This document shows positions 43,778 to 51,804 of a stretch of 64,000 nucleotides of DNA, piece by piece (within the stretch, counting starts at the first letter, position 1; each line of letters opens with the position of its first letter). Origin of the DNA: Longispora fulva (GTDB taxonomy: Bacteria > Actinomycetota > Actinomycetes > Mycobacteriales > Micromonosporaceae); the NCBI RefSeq assembly GCF_015751905.1, contig NZ_JADOUF010000001.1, positions 4,340,001 to 4,404,000 on the forward strand, in the 5' to 3' direction. The position numbers were made by a program, and so were the translations under genes. Under the pieces are notes generated by a model. It made no database searches and was not told the DNA's origin. It worked only from the letters and a program-made list of their open reading frames with translations.

Positions 43778-44526
43778 TGACCCCGGTTCTCTCGCTGCTC
43801 GGCCGGGGTCTCCTGGCCGGCGGCGTCTCCGGCGTGCTCGCCGGCGGGTTCGCCCGCCTGATCGCCGAGCCGGTCATGGACAAGGCCGTGGACATCGAGT
43901 CCGCCCGGTCGGCCGCGGCCGGCGAGGTCGGAGTCGAGGTGTTCACCCGGGGTGAGCAGCACTTCGGCCTGATGGTCGCGCTGCTGGCCGTGGGCCTTGC
44001 CCTCGGCGCCCTGTTCGGCCTGGTGTACTACGTGGTGCACCGCTCCGACCTCGGCTCGGACGCGTGGGGCCGCTCGCTGCGGCTGGCCACGGCCGGGCTG
44101 GTGGGCGTGTGGCTGCTGCCGTTCCTGCGCTACCCGGCGAACCCGCCCGGGGTCGGCAGCGGGGACACGGTGGACGGCCGGACGGACGCCTGGCTCGCCG
44201 CGACCGTGATGGGCCTGGTGGCCGTCGCCGGTGCGCTGCTGCTGCACTCCTGGCTGGTCAGCAGGGGTGCTTCCGCCCCGTTGCGGCATGTCGTGGTGAC
44301 GGCCGTGCCGGTGGTGGCGCTGGTGCTGATGTTCGTCATCCTGCCGAACAACACGGACCCGGTCGAGGTGCCGCCGACGCTGCTGTGGGACTTCCGGGTC
44401 CTGTCGGCGGGCACCATGGTGATCCTGTGGATCGCGATGGGCGCGGTGCTCGGGCTGCTGGGGCTGCTGGGGCTGCGGACGTCCGCGGCGCGCGGCGCGG
44501 TGCCCGAGGCTGTCGCGGCCTCCTAG
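43777..44526 (+). CDS. cbtA: CbtA, cobalt transporter subunit
   Basis: The protein has 249 aa with about six membrane helices and the CbtA start LLGRGLLAGGVSGVLAGGFA, then GEQHFGLMVALLAVGLALGA and conserved histidines (YYVVHR). ATG 43777 follows the cbtB stop directly (TGATG). It ends before a strong bidirectional hairpin. Confidence 0.9.
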   Translation: MTPVLSLLGRGLLAGGVSGVLAGGFARLIAEPVMDKAVDIESARSAAAGEVGVEVFTRGEQHFGLMVALLAVGLALGALFGLVYYVVHRSDLGSDAWGRSLRLATAGLVGVWLLPFLRYPANPPGVGSGDTVDGRTDAWLAATVMGLVAVAGALLLHSWLVSRGASAPLRHVVVTAVPVVALVLMFVILPNNTDPVEVPPTLLWDFRVLSAGTMVILWIAMGAVLGLLGLLGLRTSAARGAVPEAVAAS

Positions 44527-44541
44527 AACGACCGACGCCAG

Positions 44542-44575
44542 CGGGCGCGGCTCCCCCTTCCGGGGACCGCGCCCG
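44542..44575. terminator. Bidirectional terminator between cbtA and the TDT transporter
   Basis: CGGGCGCGG (44542-44550) pairs with CCGCGCCCG (44567-44575), and inside it TCCCC pairs with GGGGA. It lies between two convergent genes. Confidence 0.75.
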
Positions 44576-44638
44576 TTGGTGTTCACGGTCGTGTGCGCCC
44601 GGAGCTGACGGACCGGCCTGGCGACGGTAGGTGACCTG

Positions 44639-45904
44639 TCACCGCCGGGCGAGTGCCAGTCTGGCGTCCGCGTCCGGGTGGGCAGACTCCCCGTCCACGC
44701 TGGGCCGACCCGTCGTCGCGCTGGTCGCGGCAGGGTGGGGCGCGGCCACCGGACCGCCGGTCACCAGGGAGTGCACCGTCCGCGTCGCCACCGTGGCCCA
44801 GGCCGTCACGAGTACGGCGAACAGCGCGACGGCGAGCACGGCGAACGCCTGCGATCCGGTGCGGTGCGCCAGGCCCGTGGCCGCCGTGACGCACGTGCCG
44901 ACCGGGAACGTGAAGCTCCACCACGTCATCGTGAACGGCAGTCCGCCCCGGGCCGCGCGGGCCGTGAGCAGCCCGGCGACGGCGATCCAGAGCAGGGCGA
45001 AGCCGAGGACGGGCACCCCGTAGACGAGGCCGAACATCTGCAGCGCCCCGGCGGTCGGCCCGTCGACGGCGGTGCGCGCGGCGTCGCCGAGCAGGTTCAC
45101 GGCGGTCACGGACTGGCCGAGCGGCCCGAGCACGATCCACAGGGTCGGGACGGCCGCGACGGCGAGCGGCTGCCGGACGAGCCGGGCCCACACCTGGGGC
45201 AGGATCACCAGCGTGGCCAGCAGGCTGACCCCGAACAGCGCGTAGCAGGCGAGCAGCAGGTCGAGCCGGGGCTGGCCGGCGGGCAGGTGCGGCACGAGCA
45301 GCGCGCCGGTCGACGCGGAGACCATCGGCGCGACGACGGGCAGCAGCCAGGTCGGGGACGCCGGCTCCGGGGACTGCCCGGGCCTGCTCATCATCCGGTA
45401 CGGGACGGCCACGGCGCTGACGAGTCCCAGCAGGGTGCCGAGGGTCCACAGTACGGCGTCGACGGTGAGGGCCAGGTCCGTGCCGAGCAGGTCACGGCCG
45501 AGGAGGAGCGCCCCGGCGCCGACGGTGAGCAGCGCCATGGGCGGGGCTCCGTAGAACTGGGCCGTGGCGTGGTCCGCCTCGGCTCCGGGGGTCCGGCGAT
45601 GTCCGGCCCCACCGGGTGCGCGGTCGGCGCGGCCCCGGCTGGTCCCGCTCCGGCCGGGGATCGGGATCGCCCGGTCGAAGCGCGCCTCATTCCGGCCGGT
45701 CGTCGTGGCCCCGTGGTCGGGGCGCGGGCGGCGGGTGGTGAGGAAGGCCGCGGTGACAGCCGCGAGGGTCAGGGCCGCCAGCAGCCAGACGCCGACGGCG
45801 AACGGGCGCAGTGCCGGGGCGGCGTACGGCAGGGTGGCCGCGGAGGTGGCGACGATGCCGGTGCCCATCACGGATGCGAACCAGTTGGGGCCGAAGTTCC
45901 TCAT
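44639..45904 (-). CDS. TDT family (TehA/SLAC1-like) transporter
   Basis: The protein has 421 aa with about ten membrane helices. The start NWFASVMGTGIVATSAATLP is the TDT signature, with FTMTWWSFTFPVGTC near helix 9. Family members carry dicarboxylates, sulfite, tellurite or anions. Unusually, a charged Gly/Arg-rich loop of about 55 residues (about 60-115) lies between helices 2 and 3. ATG 45904 is chosen as the family start; an earlier ATG at 45958 would add 18 polar residues. Confidence 0.85.
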   Translation of the reverse strand: MRNFGPNWFASVMGTGIVATSAATLPYAAPALRPFAVGVWLLAALTLAAVTAAFLTTRRPRPDHGATTTGRNEARFDRAIPIPGRSGTSRGRADRAPGGAGHRRTPGAEADHATAQFYGAPPMALLTVGAGALLLGRDLLGTDLALTVDAVLWTLGTLLGLVSAVAVPYRMMSRPGQSPEPASPTWLLPVVAPMVSASTGALLVPHLPAGQPRLDLLLACYALFGVSLLATLVILPQVWARLVRQPLAVAAVPTLWIVLGPLGQSVTAVNLLGDAARTAVDGPTAGALQMFGLVYGVPVLGFALLWIAVAGLLTARAARGGLPFTMTWWSFTFPVGTCVTAATGLAHRTGSQAFAVLAVALFAVLVTAWATVATRTVHSLVTGGPVAAPHPAATSATTGRPSVDGESAHPDADARLALARR

Positions 45905-46073
45905 GACCCCAGTCTCGGCCGGGTTTCCGCAGGTCGGTAGAGGTCCATTGCCTTCCATGCCATAGGGATGCCCTATGGGCCGAGCGGCCACGCCCGGGCA
46001 GGCAGGACGCGCCCTGGGCCCTGGGCGGTGGCGGGCCCGGGCAGGGCAGGGGCCGGGCGGGACCAGCCCCGGG

Positions 46074-46685
46074 CTAGATGCGGGGCCGTTGGCGGTAGGC
46101 GTGCCAGCGTTGGAGCATCAGGTCGGTCTCCTCGAGCATGTAGCTGTGGAAGTCGCGCATCTCCGCGAGCCGTTCCCCCGCCGGGCTGTCGACCCCGGCC
46201 GCGGCGATCCCCTCGTCCGCGGCGGCCCGCATCACGGTCAGCACCTGGTTCTTGCTGGCCAGCAACGTGGCCCACGCGTCGGACTGGAACCGGAAGTGGT
46301 CGCGGCGGCTGCCGGGGGCCGGCACCCGTTCGATCAGCCCGACCGTGATCAGGGTCTTGATCGCCCCGGACACCGCGCCGGCGCTGACGTCGAGCCGCTC
46401 GGCGATGTCCCCGGCGGTCACGGTCTCCTGCTCGGCGAACAGGACGGCGCAGAACACCCGGGCGGCCATCCGCTGCATGCCGTTCTCGACGAGGACGAGG
46501 GCGAGGCGCTCGGCGGCGTCGTGCAACGCGGGAACGGCCCGACGGTCGCGCGACGCGGCGGTCCCCACCTCGGGCGAGCCGATCGCGGTTCCCACTTCGC
46601 GCGAACCGATCGCGGGCCCGACGGCGGGCGGCGCGTTCGCGGGGCGGCTGGGGTCGGCGTGGGCTGGCCGGCGGGTCTCGGTCAT
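46074..46685 (-). CDS. GbsR/MarR-type transcriptional regulator
   Basis: The protein has 203 aa. An N-terminal 50-residue low-complexity stretch contains an imperfect repeat (VGPAIGSREVGTAIGSPEVG). The winged-helix domain follows (ARVFCAVLFAEQETVTAGDI, LDVSAGAVSGAIKTLITVGL). This fits GbsR-like repressors that sit beside ABC exporters. Divergent from the exporter operon, with a 26-base palindrome between them. Confidence 0.85.
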   Translation of the reverse strand: MTETRRPAHADPSRPANAPPAVGPAIGSREVGTAIGSPEVGTAASRDRRAVPALHDAAERLALVLVENGMQRMAARVFCAVLFAEQETVTAGDIAERLDVSAGAVSGAIKTLITVGLIERVPAPGSRRDHFRFQSDAWATLLASKNQVLTVMRAAADEGIAAAGVDSPAGERLAEMRDFHSYMLEETDLMLQRWHAYRQRPRI

Positions 46686-46709
46686 GATCCCAGCTTGCCA
46701 CAGCCTTCG

Positions 46710-46743
46710 GAAGCTTTACAAGTTTGTGAAACTTCAGTAGTGT
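46710..46743 (+). promoter_or_regulatory. Palindromic operator overlapping the ABC exporter promoter
   Basis: The imperfect palindrome at 46710-46735 has arms GAAGCTTTACAA and TTGTGAAACTTC. It covers a -35 TTTACA (46715-46720). After 17 bases comes the -10 TAGTGT (46738-46743). The predicted start point, 46750-46751, falls on the exporter ATG, so the message should be leaderless; no ribosome site is visible. Confidence 0.6.
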
Positions 46744-46750
46744 CCGAGTT

Positions 46751-47653
46751 ATGGATACGGTGCTGCAGCTCGACGGGCTGACGAAGACCTACGGTCGACG
46801 GCGGGGCCTCGCGGGGCTCACGCTCGACGTGAAACAGGGCGAAATATTCGGCTATCTCGGACCCAACGGCGCCGGGAAGTCCACCACCATCCGAATCCTC
46901 CTCGACCTGATCCGGCCCACCGGCGGCACCGCCCGGGTGCTGGGCCTCGACCCCCGGACCGACGCCGTCGCCCTGCACCGCCGCCTCGGCTACCTGGCCG
47001 GCGACTTCGTGGTCGACGGGCGGCAGACCGTCCGGGAGTGCCTGGCGTTCCTCGGCGCGCTGCGCGGCGACGGGGCCGGCGCGCGGATCCCGGCGCTCGC
47101 CGAGCGGCTCGACCTCGACCTCACCGCCCGGATCCACAGCCTGTCCAAGGGCAACCGGCAGAAGGTTGGCCTGGTGCAGGCGTTCATGCACGCCCCTGAG
47201 CTGCTCATTCTCGACGAGCCCACGTCCGGGCTGGACCCGCTCGTGCAGCGCACGTTCCTGGAGCTGGTCACCGAGGCCCGGGACAACGGGCAGACAGTGT
47301 TCATGTCCTCGCACATCATGAGCGAGGTGCAGGCCGTCGCGGACCGGGTCGGCATCCTGCGCGAGGGCCGGCTCGTCGCCCTCGACCGGGTGGAGAGCCT
47401 GCGGGAGCGGGCGGTGCGCACCGTGACGCTGACGTTCGACGGGCCGGTGGACCCGGCGGAGTTCGACCTGCCGGGGGTCACCGACCTGGCCGTCGACGGG
47501 AACGTGTTGACCTGCCGGGTCGCCGGCAGCCCGGACGCGCTGGTCAAGGCCGCCGCCCGGCACACCGTCACCGGGCTGCTCAGCGAGGAGCCCGACCTGG
47601 AGGAGCTGTTTCTCACCTACTACCAGCCCGAGGGGTCCGGCCATGTCGCATAA
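46751..47653 (+). CDS. ABC exporter ATP-binding protein
   Basis: The protein has 300 aa. Walker A is GPNGAGKSTT, the signature is LSKGNRQKVGL and Walker B is LLILDEPTSGLDP, followed by a switch histidine (SSHIMSEVQ). The C-terminal 80 residues are the extra domain common to DrrA-like drug exporters. It overlaps the permease gene by 11 bases and is controlled by the divergent GbsR-like gene, so an efflux role is likely. Confidence 0.9.
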   Translation: MDTVLQLDGLTKTYGRRRGLAGLTLDVKQGEIFGYLGPNGAGKSTTIRILLDLIRPTGGTARVLGLDPRTDAVALHRRLGYLAGDFVVDGRQTVRECLAFLGALRGDGAGARIPALAERLDLDLTARIHSLSKGNRQKVGLVQAFMHAPELLILDEPTSGLDPLVQRTFLELVTEARDNGQTVFMSSHIMSEVQAVADRVGILREGRLVALDRVESLRERAVRTVTLTFDGPVDPAEFDLPGVTDLAVDGNVLTCRVAGSPDALVKAAARHTVTGLLSEEPDLEELFLTYYQPEGSGHVA

Positions 47654-48434
47654 CGTCTTCACCAAGACCCTGTGGGACGCCCGCCGGTCCCTGATCGGCT
47701 GGTCGGTGGGCACCACGCTGGTCGCCCTGATGTACGCGAGCTTCTTCCCCTCCCTGTCCGGCGGGGCGATGGACGACGCGCTCAAGAGCCTGCCCGAGGC
47801 GTTGAAGGAGGGCTTCCACCTCGACGACCTGGGCTCGGCGGCCGGGTACCTGGGGGCGAACACGTTCGGGATCGTCGTACCCCTCCTGGTGTTGTTCTTC
47901 GGGGCTTCGACCGGGGCCCGGGCGATCGCCGGGGACGAGGAGTCGGGCCAGCTCGACCTGCTGCTGGCGCACCCGGTGAGCCGGACGGGCCTGGTGCTGC
48001 AGCGGTTCGGCGCGCTGGCCGCCGGGTCGACCGGGATCGCGGTGCTGGTGTTCGGCGGGCTGGTCGCGATCCGGAGCACGGCCCAGCTGACCGCCGTGTC
48101 GGTGACGAACCTGGCCGCGCAGTGCCTCAACCTGGCGCTGCTGGGGATCGTGTTCGGGGCCCTGGCGCTGTGCGCCGGCGGGATCGTCGGGCGGCGCGGG
48201 CTGGTGTTCGCGACGACGGCCGCCGTCGGGATCGTGTCGTACGCCGCGAACAGTTTCGGGCCGCAGCTCGGCTTCGCCCTCGCGCAGAAGGCGTCGCCGT
48301 TCTACTACTACCTGGGCGGGTCGCCGTTGAAGAACGGGTTCCAGTGGGGTGACGCCGGGATCCTGGCCGCCGCGTCGGTGGTGCTGGTCGGGATCGGCCT
48401 GTGGGCGTTCGACCGGCGCGACATCAACACCTGA
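47643..48434 (+). CDS. ABC-2 type exporter permease
   Basis: The protein has 263 aa with six predicted membrane helices and an extracytoplasmic loop after helix 1. GDEESGQLDLLLAHPVSR between helices 2 and 3 is the ABC-2 coupling motif of bacitracin/drug permeases. ATG 47643 overlaps the ATPase gene. A hairpin follows the stop at 48443. Confidence 0.88.
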   Translation: MSHNVFTKTLWDARRSLIGWSVGTTLVALMYASFFPSLSGGAMDDALKSLPEALKEGFHLDDLGSAAGYLGANTFGIVVPLLVLFFGASTGARAIAGDEESGQLDLLLAHPVSRTGLVLQRFGALAAGSTGIAVLVFGGLVAIRSTAQLTAVSVTNLAAQCLNLALLGIVFGALALCAGGIVGRRGLVFATTAAVGIVSYAANSFGPQLGFALAQKASPFYYYLGGSPLKNGFQWGDAGILAAASVVLVGIGLWAFDRRDINT

Positions 48435-48442
48435 CCGGTTCA

Positions 48443-48473
48443 CGGTGCCCGCCGGGTATGATGGCGGGCACCG
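48443..48473 (+). promoter_or_regulatory. Hairpin with promoter-like -10 in its loop, upstream of valS leader
   Basis: CGGTGCCCGCC (48443-48453) and GGCGGGCACCG (48463-48473) are a perfect 11-base inverted repeat. The loop contains TATGAT (48457-48462), a near-consensus -10. It could end the exporter operon and hold the start of the valS transcript; a good -35 is not visible. Confidence 0.45.
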
Positions 48474-48493
48474 ACTCACCCTAGGGAGGACCG

Positions 48494-48547
48494 ATGGCCA
48501 TGTCCCGTCACCGTTCCCTGGGCATGCGGCGAGTAGTGGGCGGGTAG
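48494..48547 (+). CDS. Putative valS leader peptide with tandem Val codons
   Basis: ATG 48494 has GGGAGGA 4 bases upstream. It opens a 17-residue frame, MAMSRHRSLGMRRVVGG, ending at TAG 48545-48547. The two adjacent valine codons (GTA GTG, 48533-48538) lie in the left side of a terminator-like stem. A short peptide rich in the cognate amino acid before a synthetase gene is the layout of ribosome-mediated attenuation. Confidence 0.6.
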   Translation: MAMSRHRSLGMRRVVGG

Positions 48548-48582
48548 CACCCGCTCCCCCAGCTCGCCCTTTTTCCCTTTTC
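48528..48582 (+). terminator. Attenuator-type intrinsic terminator upstream of valS
   Basis: GGCGAG (48528-48533) pairs with CTCGCC (48563-48568). Inside, GGGCGGGT (48538-48545) pairs with ACCCGCTC (48549-48556, one G-U). CTTTTTCCCTTTTC follows immediately, a T-rich tract rare in this genome. The Val codons of the leader peptide lie between the two stems. A second hairpin (CCCCAC/GTGGGG, 48588-48593/48599-48604) precedes the valS ribosome site. Confidence 0.6.
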
Positions 48583-48634
48583 GCACACCCCACCACAAGT
48601 GGGGCGGTGTGGCATGCCCTGTGAGAGGTCAACC

Positions 48635-51127
48635 ATGATCCCCGAGAAGCCCTCCCTCGACGCCCTGGACGCGAAGTGGTCCGCCCGGTGGGAGGCCGCC
48701 GGAACCTACCGCTTCGACAGATCAAAGACCCGTTCCGACGTGTACTCGATCGACACGCCGCCGCCCACCGTCAGCGGCACCCTGCACGTGGGGCACGTGT
48801 TCAGCTACACCCACACCGACATCATCGCCCGGTACCAGCGGATGCGCGGTCGGGAGGTGTTCTACCCGATCGGCTGGGACGACAACGGGCTGCCGACGGA
48901 GCGGCGCGCGCAGAACCACTTCGGGGTGCGCTGCGATCCGTCGCTGCCGTATGACCCGTCGTTCGCGCCGCCGGGGCCCGGGGGCCGGGTGCCGGTGTCC
49001 CGGCGGAACTTCATCGAACTGTGCGAGGAGATCACGGCCGCCGACGAGCGGGCGTACGAGGACCTGTGGCGGCGGCTGGGGCTGTCGGTGGACTGGTCGA
49101 TGACGTACACGACGATCGGGGCGCGGGCCCGGCGGGTGGCGCAACGGGCGTTCCTGCGGGCGCTGGCGGCCGGGGAGGCGTACCAGGCGGAGGCGCCCAC
49201 GGCGTGGGACACCGACTTCGGTACGGCCGTGGCGCAGGCCGAGCAGGTCGACAAGGAGGTGCCGGGGGCGTTCCACACGCTGCGGTTCGGGTCCGGGGTG
49301 TTCGTGGAGACGACCCGGCCGGAGCTGCTGCCCGCGTGCGTGGCCCTGGTGGCGCACCCTTCCGATGCCCGGTATCAGAAGCTGTTCGGCACGGAGGTGG
49401 AGATTCCGCTGTTCGGCCGGTCGGTGACCGTGCACCCGCACGAGCTGGCCGACCCGGAGAAGGGCACCGGGATCGCGATGGTGTGCACGTTCGGCGACGC
49501 CACGGACGTGATCTGGTGGCGGGAGCTCAAGCTCGACACCCGGGTGCTGATCGGCCGGGACGGCCGGTTCGCCGCGCCGTTCGAGGGGCTGACCGTGAAG
49601 CAGGCCCGGGCGCGGGTGGTGGAGCTGCTGCGCGGGTCCGGGGACCTGATCGGCGAGCCCCGGGCGATCACCCACCCGGTGCGGTTCTACGAGAACGGCG
49701 ACCGGCCACTGGAGATCGTGAGCAGCCGGCAGTGGTTCTACCGGACGTTGGCGCACACCGACTGGCTGGCCGCGCGCGGCCGGGAGCTGGAGTGGCACCC
49801 GGAGCATATGCGGGTGCGGTACGACCACTGGGTGGCCGGGCTCAACTCCGACTGGCTGATCAGCCGGCAGCGGCACTTCGGGGTGCCGTTCCCGGTGTGG
49901 TACCCGATCGGGGCGGACGGGCGGCCCGACCACTCCCGGCCGCTGGTGCCGACCGAGGCCGAGTTGCCGGTGGACCCGGCGACGGACTGCCCGCCAGGGT
50001 TCACCGAGGCCGACCGGGGGGTGCGGTTCGTGGCCGATCCCGACGTGATGGACACCTGGGCGACATCGTCGCTGACCCCGCGGATCGCGTGCGGCTGGGT
50101 GGACGACGAGGATCTGTACGCGCGGACGTACCCGATGGACCTGCGGGCCCAGGCGCACGAGATCATCCGGACCTGGCTGTTCACGTCCGTGCTGCGCGAC
50201 CCGGAGCGGCTGCCGTGGAGGCACGCCGCCATCTCCGGTTGGATCCTCGACCCGGACCGCAAGAAGATGGGCAAGTCGGTGGGCAACGCGCTCGGCCCGG
50301 CCGCCCTGTTGGACGAGTTCGGATCGGACGGGGCCCGGTACTGGGCCGCGCAGGGGCGGCTCGGGGTGGACACCCTGTTCGACCCGGCGCAGATGAAGGT
50401 GGGGCGGCGGCTGGCGACGAAGCTGCTGAACGTGGGGCGGTTCGTGCTGTCCCTGCCCGCGCCCGCCACCACCGCCGGCCCGTCCGGGACTCCCGCCGGA
50501 CCCGGGGCCGGGGTGACCGCGACGCTGGACCGGGCGTTGTCGGCCCGGTTGCGGGACACGGTGGCCGAGTGCACCGCCGCGCTGGACTCCTATGAGCACA
50601 CCCGGGCATTGAACGCTGCGGAGACCTTCCTGTGGACGTTCTGCGACGACTACCTGGAGCTGGTGAAGGAGCGGGCGTACGCCGGGGACCGGTCAGCCGC
50701 CGTGACCCTGCGCGCCGGGTTGGACGGGGTGCTGCGGTTGCTGGCGCCGTTCCTGCCGTTCGCGACGGAGGAGGTGTGGTCGTGGACGCACGAGGGGTCG
50801 GTGCACCGGGCGCCGTGGCCGACCGCTGACGTGTTCCGGGTGGCCGGGACCGGGGCGGCGGACGCGCCGGGAGCCGGTGGAGCGGCCGGGGGCGGGGGCG
50901 GACCGGTGGGCGACGACTCGGCGCTGGTCCTGGCGGCGGAGGTGATCGCCGCCGTGCGGAAGGCGAAGTCGACGGCGCGGGTGTCGATGCGGACGCCGGT
51001 GGCGGAGCTGGTGTTGTCCGGGGCGGAGCTGGCGGCGGATCTGCTGGCGGACGTGGTGGCGGCGGGGCGGGTGGAGCGGGTGACCTCGGTGCCGGGTGGG
51101 GCTGCTCGGGTCGAGGTGCGGCTGTAG
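48635..51127 (+). CDS. valS: Valyl-tRNA synthetase
   Basis: The protein has 830 aa. It is a class I synthetase with the HIGH-type motif TLHVGHVFSYTH near residue 48, PIGWDDNGLPTERR, an editing domain (about 190-330) and the KMSKS-type loop DRKKMGKSVGN. It belongs to the ValRS form that starts with KPSLDALDAKW and lacks a long C-terminal coiled coil; a Gly/Ala-rich insert (about 745-770) precedes a short helical tail. It charges tRNA-Val. GAGAGG (48623-48628) precedes ATG 48635. A second valS elsewhere in the genome is possible. Confidence 0.95.
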   Translation: MIPEKPSLDALDAKWSARWEAAGTYRFDRSKTRSDVYSIDTPPPTVSGTLHVGHVFSYTHTDIIARYQRMRGREVFYPIGWDDNGLPTERRAQNHFGVRCDPSLPYDPSFAPPGPGGRVPVSRRNFIELCEEITAADERAYEDLWRRLGLSVDWSMTYTTIGARARRVAQRAFLRALAAGEAYQAEAPTAWDTDFGTAVAQAEQVDKEVPGAFHTLRFGSGVFVETTRPELLPACVALVAHPSDARYQKLFGTEVEIPLFGRSVTVHPHELADPEKGTGIAMVCTFGDATDVIWWRELKLDTRVLIGRDGRFAAPFEGLTVKQARARVVELLRGSGDLIGEPRAITHPVRFYENGDRPLEIVSSRQWFYRTLAHTDWLAARGRELEWHPEHMRVRYDHWVAGLNSDWLISRQRHFGVPFPVWYPIGADGRPDHSRPLVPTEAELPVDPATDCPPGFTEADRGVRFVADPDVMDTWATSSLTPRIACGWVDDEDLYARTYPMDLRAQAHEIIRTWLFTSVLRDPERLPWRHAAISGWILDPDRKKMGKSVGNALGPAALLDEFGSDGARYWAAQGRLGVDTLFDPAQMKVGRRLATKLLNVGRFVLSLPAPATTAGPSGTPAGPGAGVTATLDRALSARLRDTVAECTAALDSYEHTRALNAAETFLWTFCDDYLELVKERAYAGDRSAAVTLRAGLDGVLRLLAPFLPFATEEVWSWTHEGSVHRAPWPTADVFRVAGTGAADAPGAGGAAGGGGGPVGDDSALVLAAEVIAAVRKAKSTARVSMRTPVAELVLSGAELAADLLADVVAAGRVERVTSVPGGAARVEVRL

Positions 51128-51178
51128 GGCCCGGGGGGCTCCCCCGTCCCGGCCGTTCTGGTGCCGGGGCCGCCTCCT

Positions 51179-51244
51179 TTGATCAACTACACGTTGTTGC
51201 ACGCCTGCCGCGCCCAGAAACAGCAACTGCGTGTAGTTGATCAA
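51179..51244. repeat. Long inverted repeat between valS and the MarR gene
   Basis: TTGATCAACTACACG (51179-51193) and its exact complement (51230-51244) form a 15-base stem, extended imperfectly by TTGTTGC/GCAAC inside. The spacer is 36 bases. It lies in a 194-base gap between convergent genes, so it may be a bidirectional terminator. Its AT-rich arms differ from the other terminators here and suggest a dispersed palindromic repeat. Confidence 0.7.
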
Positions 51245-51321
51245 GATGGGGGCTGGCCGCCCTGGATGGGCGGGGCTCCGGGCGGCCGGCGCGCGCTGGG
51301 GGAGGGACGCGGAGTAGCCGT

Positions 51322-51750
51322 CTAGGGGTTGCGGATCTTTCGCCAGACGCGGATCAGGTCGGCGGTGTCCTGGGCGTCGAGTTTGTCGGTGAAGTAGGGG
51401 GCTACGGCGGCGCGGCGGGTGGCGTCGGCGGCGGCGTAGAGGGCGCGGCCGGCGTCGGTGAGGGCGACCGTGACGGCGCGGGCGTCGGTGGGGCTGGGCT
51501 GGCGGTCGACGAGGCCCCGCGCGGTGAGCTCGTCGAGGACCCGGGACAGGCGGCTGCGGGAGAGCATCGCGGCCTCCCCCAGCTGGGTGGGGCTGACCGG
51601 GCCGGTCTGCTGGTCGAGCCAGAACAGGGCCTCGAACCACGACAGGGGCATGGCGTGCGTCGCGGTGAGCGCCTTGTCGACGAGGCAGGTCAGGGCGTTG
51701 CCGGCCCAGATCAGCCCGTAGAAGGCCCGGTCTTCCTCTGTATCGAACAT
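51322..51750 (-). CDS. MarR family transcriptional regulator
   Basis: The protein has 142 aa. The winged helix spans about 30-100 (LSWFEALFWLDQQTGPVSPT, LSRSRLSRVLDELTARGLV, with the wing RQPSPTDARAV). ATG 51750 is used; GTG 51753 is one codon earlier. It is divergent from an NADP-dependent oxidoreductase gene and shares a palindrome-bearing control region, the usual sign of a MarR repressor and its redox target. Confidence 0.9.
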   Translation of the reverse strand: MFDTEEDRAFYGLIWAGNALTCLVDKALTATHAMPLSWFEALFWLDQQTGPVSPTQLGEAAMLSRSRLSRVLDELTARGLVDRQPSPTDARAVTVALTDAGRALYAAADATRRAAVAPYFTDKLDAQDTADLIRVWRKIRNP

Positions 51751-51770
51751 CACCCCAGCCTAGTGGTATG

Positions 51771-51797
51771 TGCGTGCGCACGCAACTGTGATAGTGT
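51771..51797 (+). promoter_or_regulatory. MarR operator candidate and -10 of a leaderless oxidoreductase transcript
   Basis: TGCGTGCGCACGCA (51771-51784) is a perfect 14-base palindrome. TAGTGT (51792-51797) is placed so that transcription would begin at ATG 51805. No ribosome site lies before that ATG. The same TAGTGT hexamer and spacing occur before the exporter ATPase at 46751. Confidence 0.5.
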
Positions 51798-51804
51798 CGG
51801 TCGC

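Noticed and set aside
48474-48634. T-box riboswitch before valS
   Set aside because: No T-box consensus or stem I specifier loop could be found; the leader-peptide attenuator explains the structure better.
51179-51244. Ends of an insertion sequence
   Set aside because: There is no transposase frame, no target duplication, and only 36 bases between the arms.
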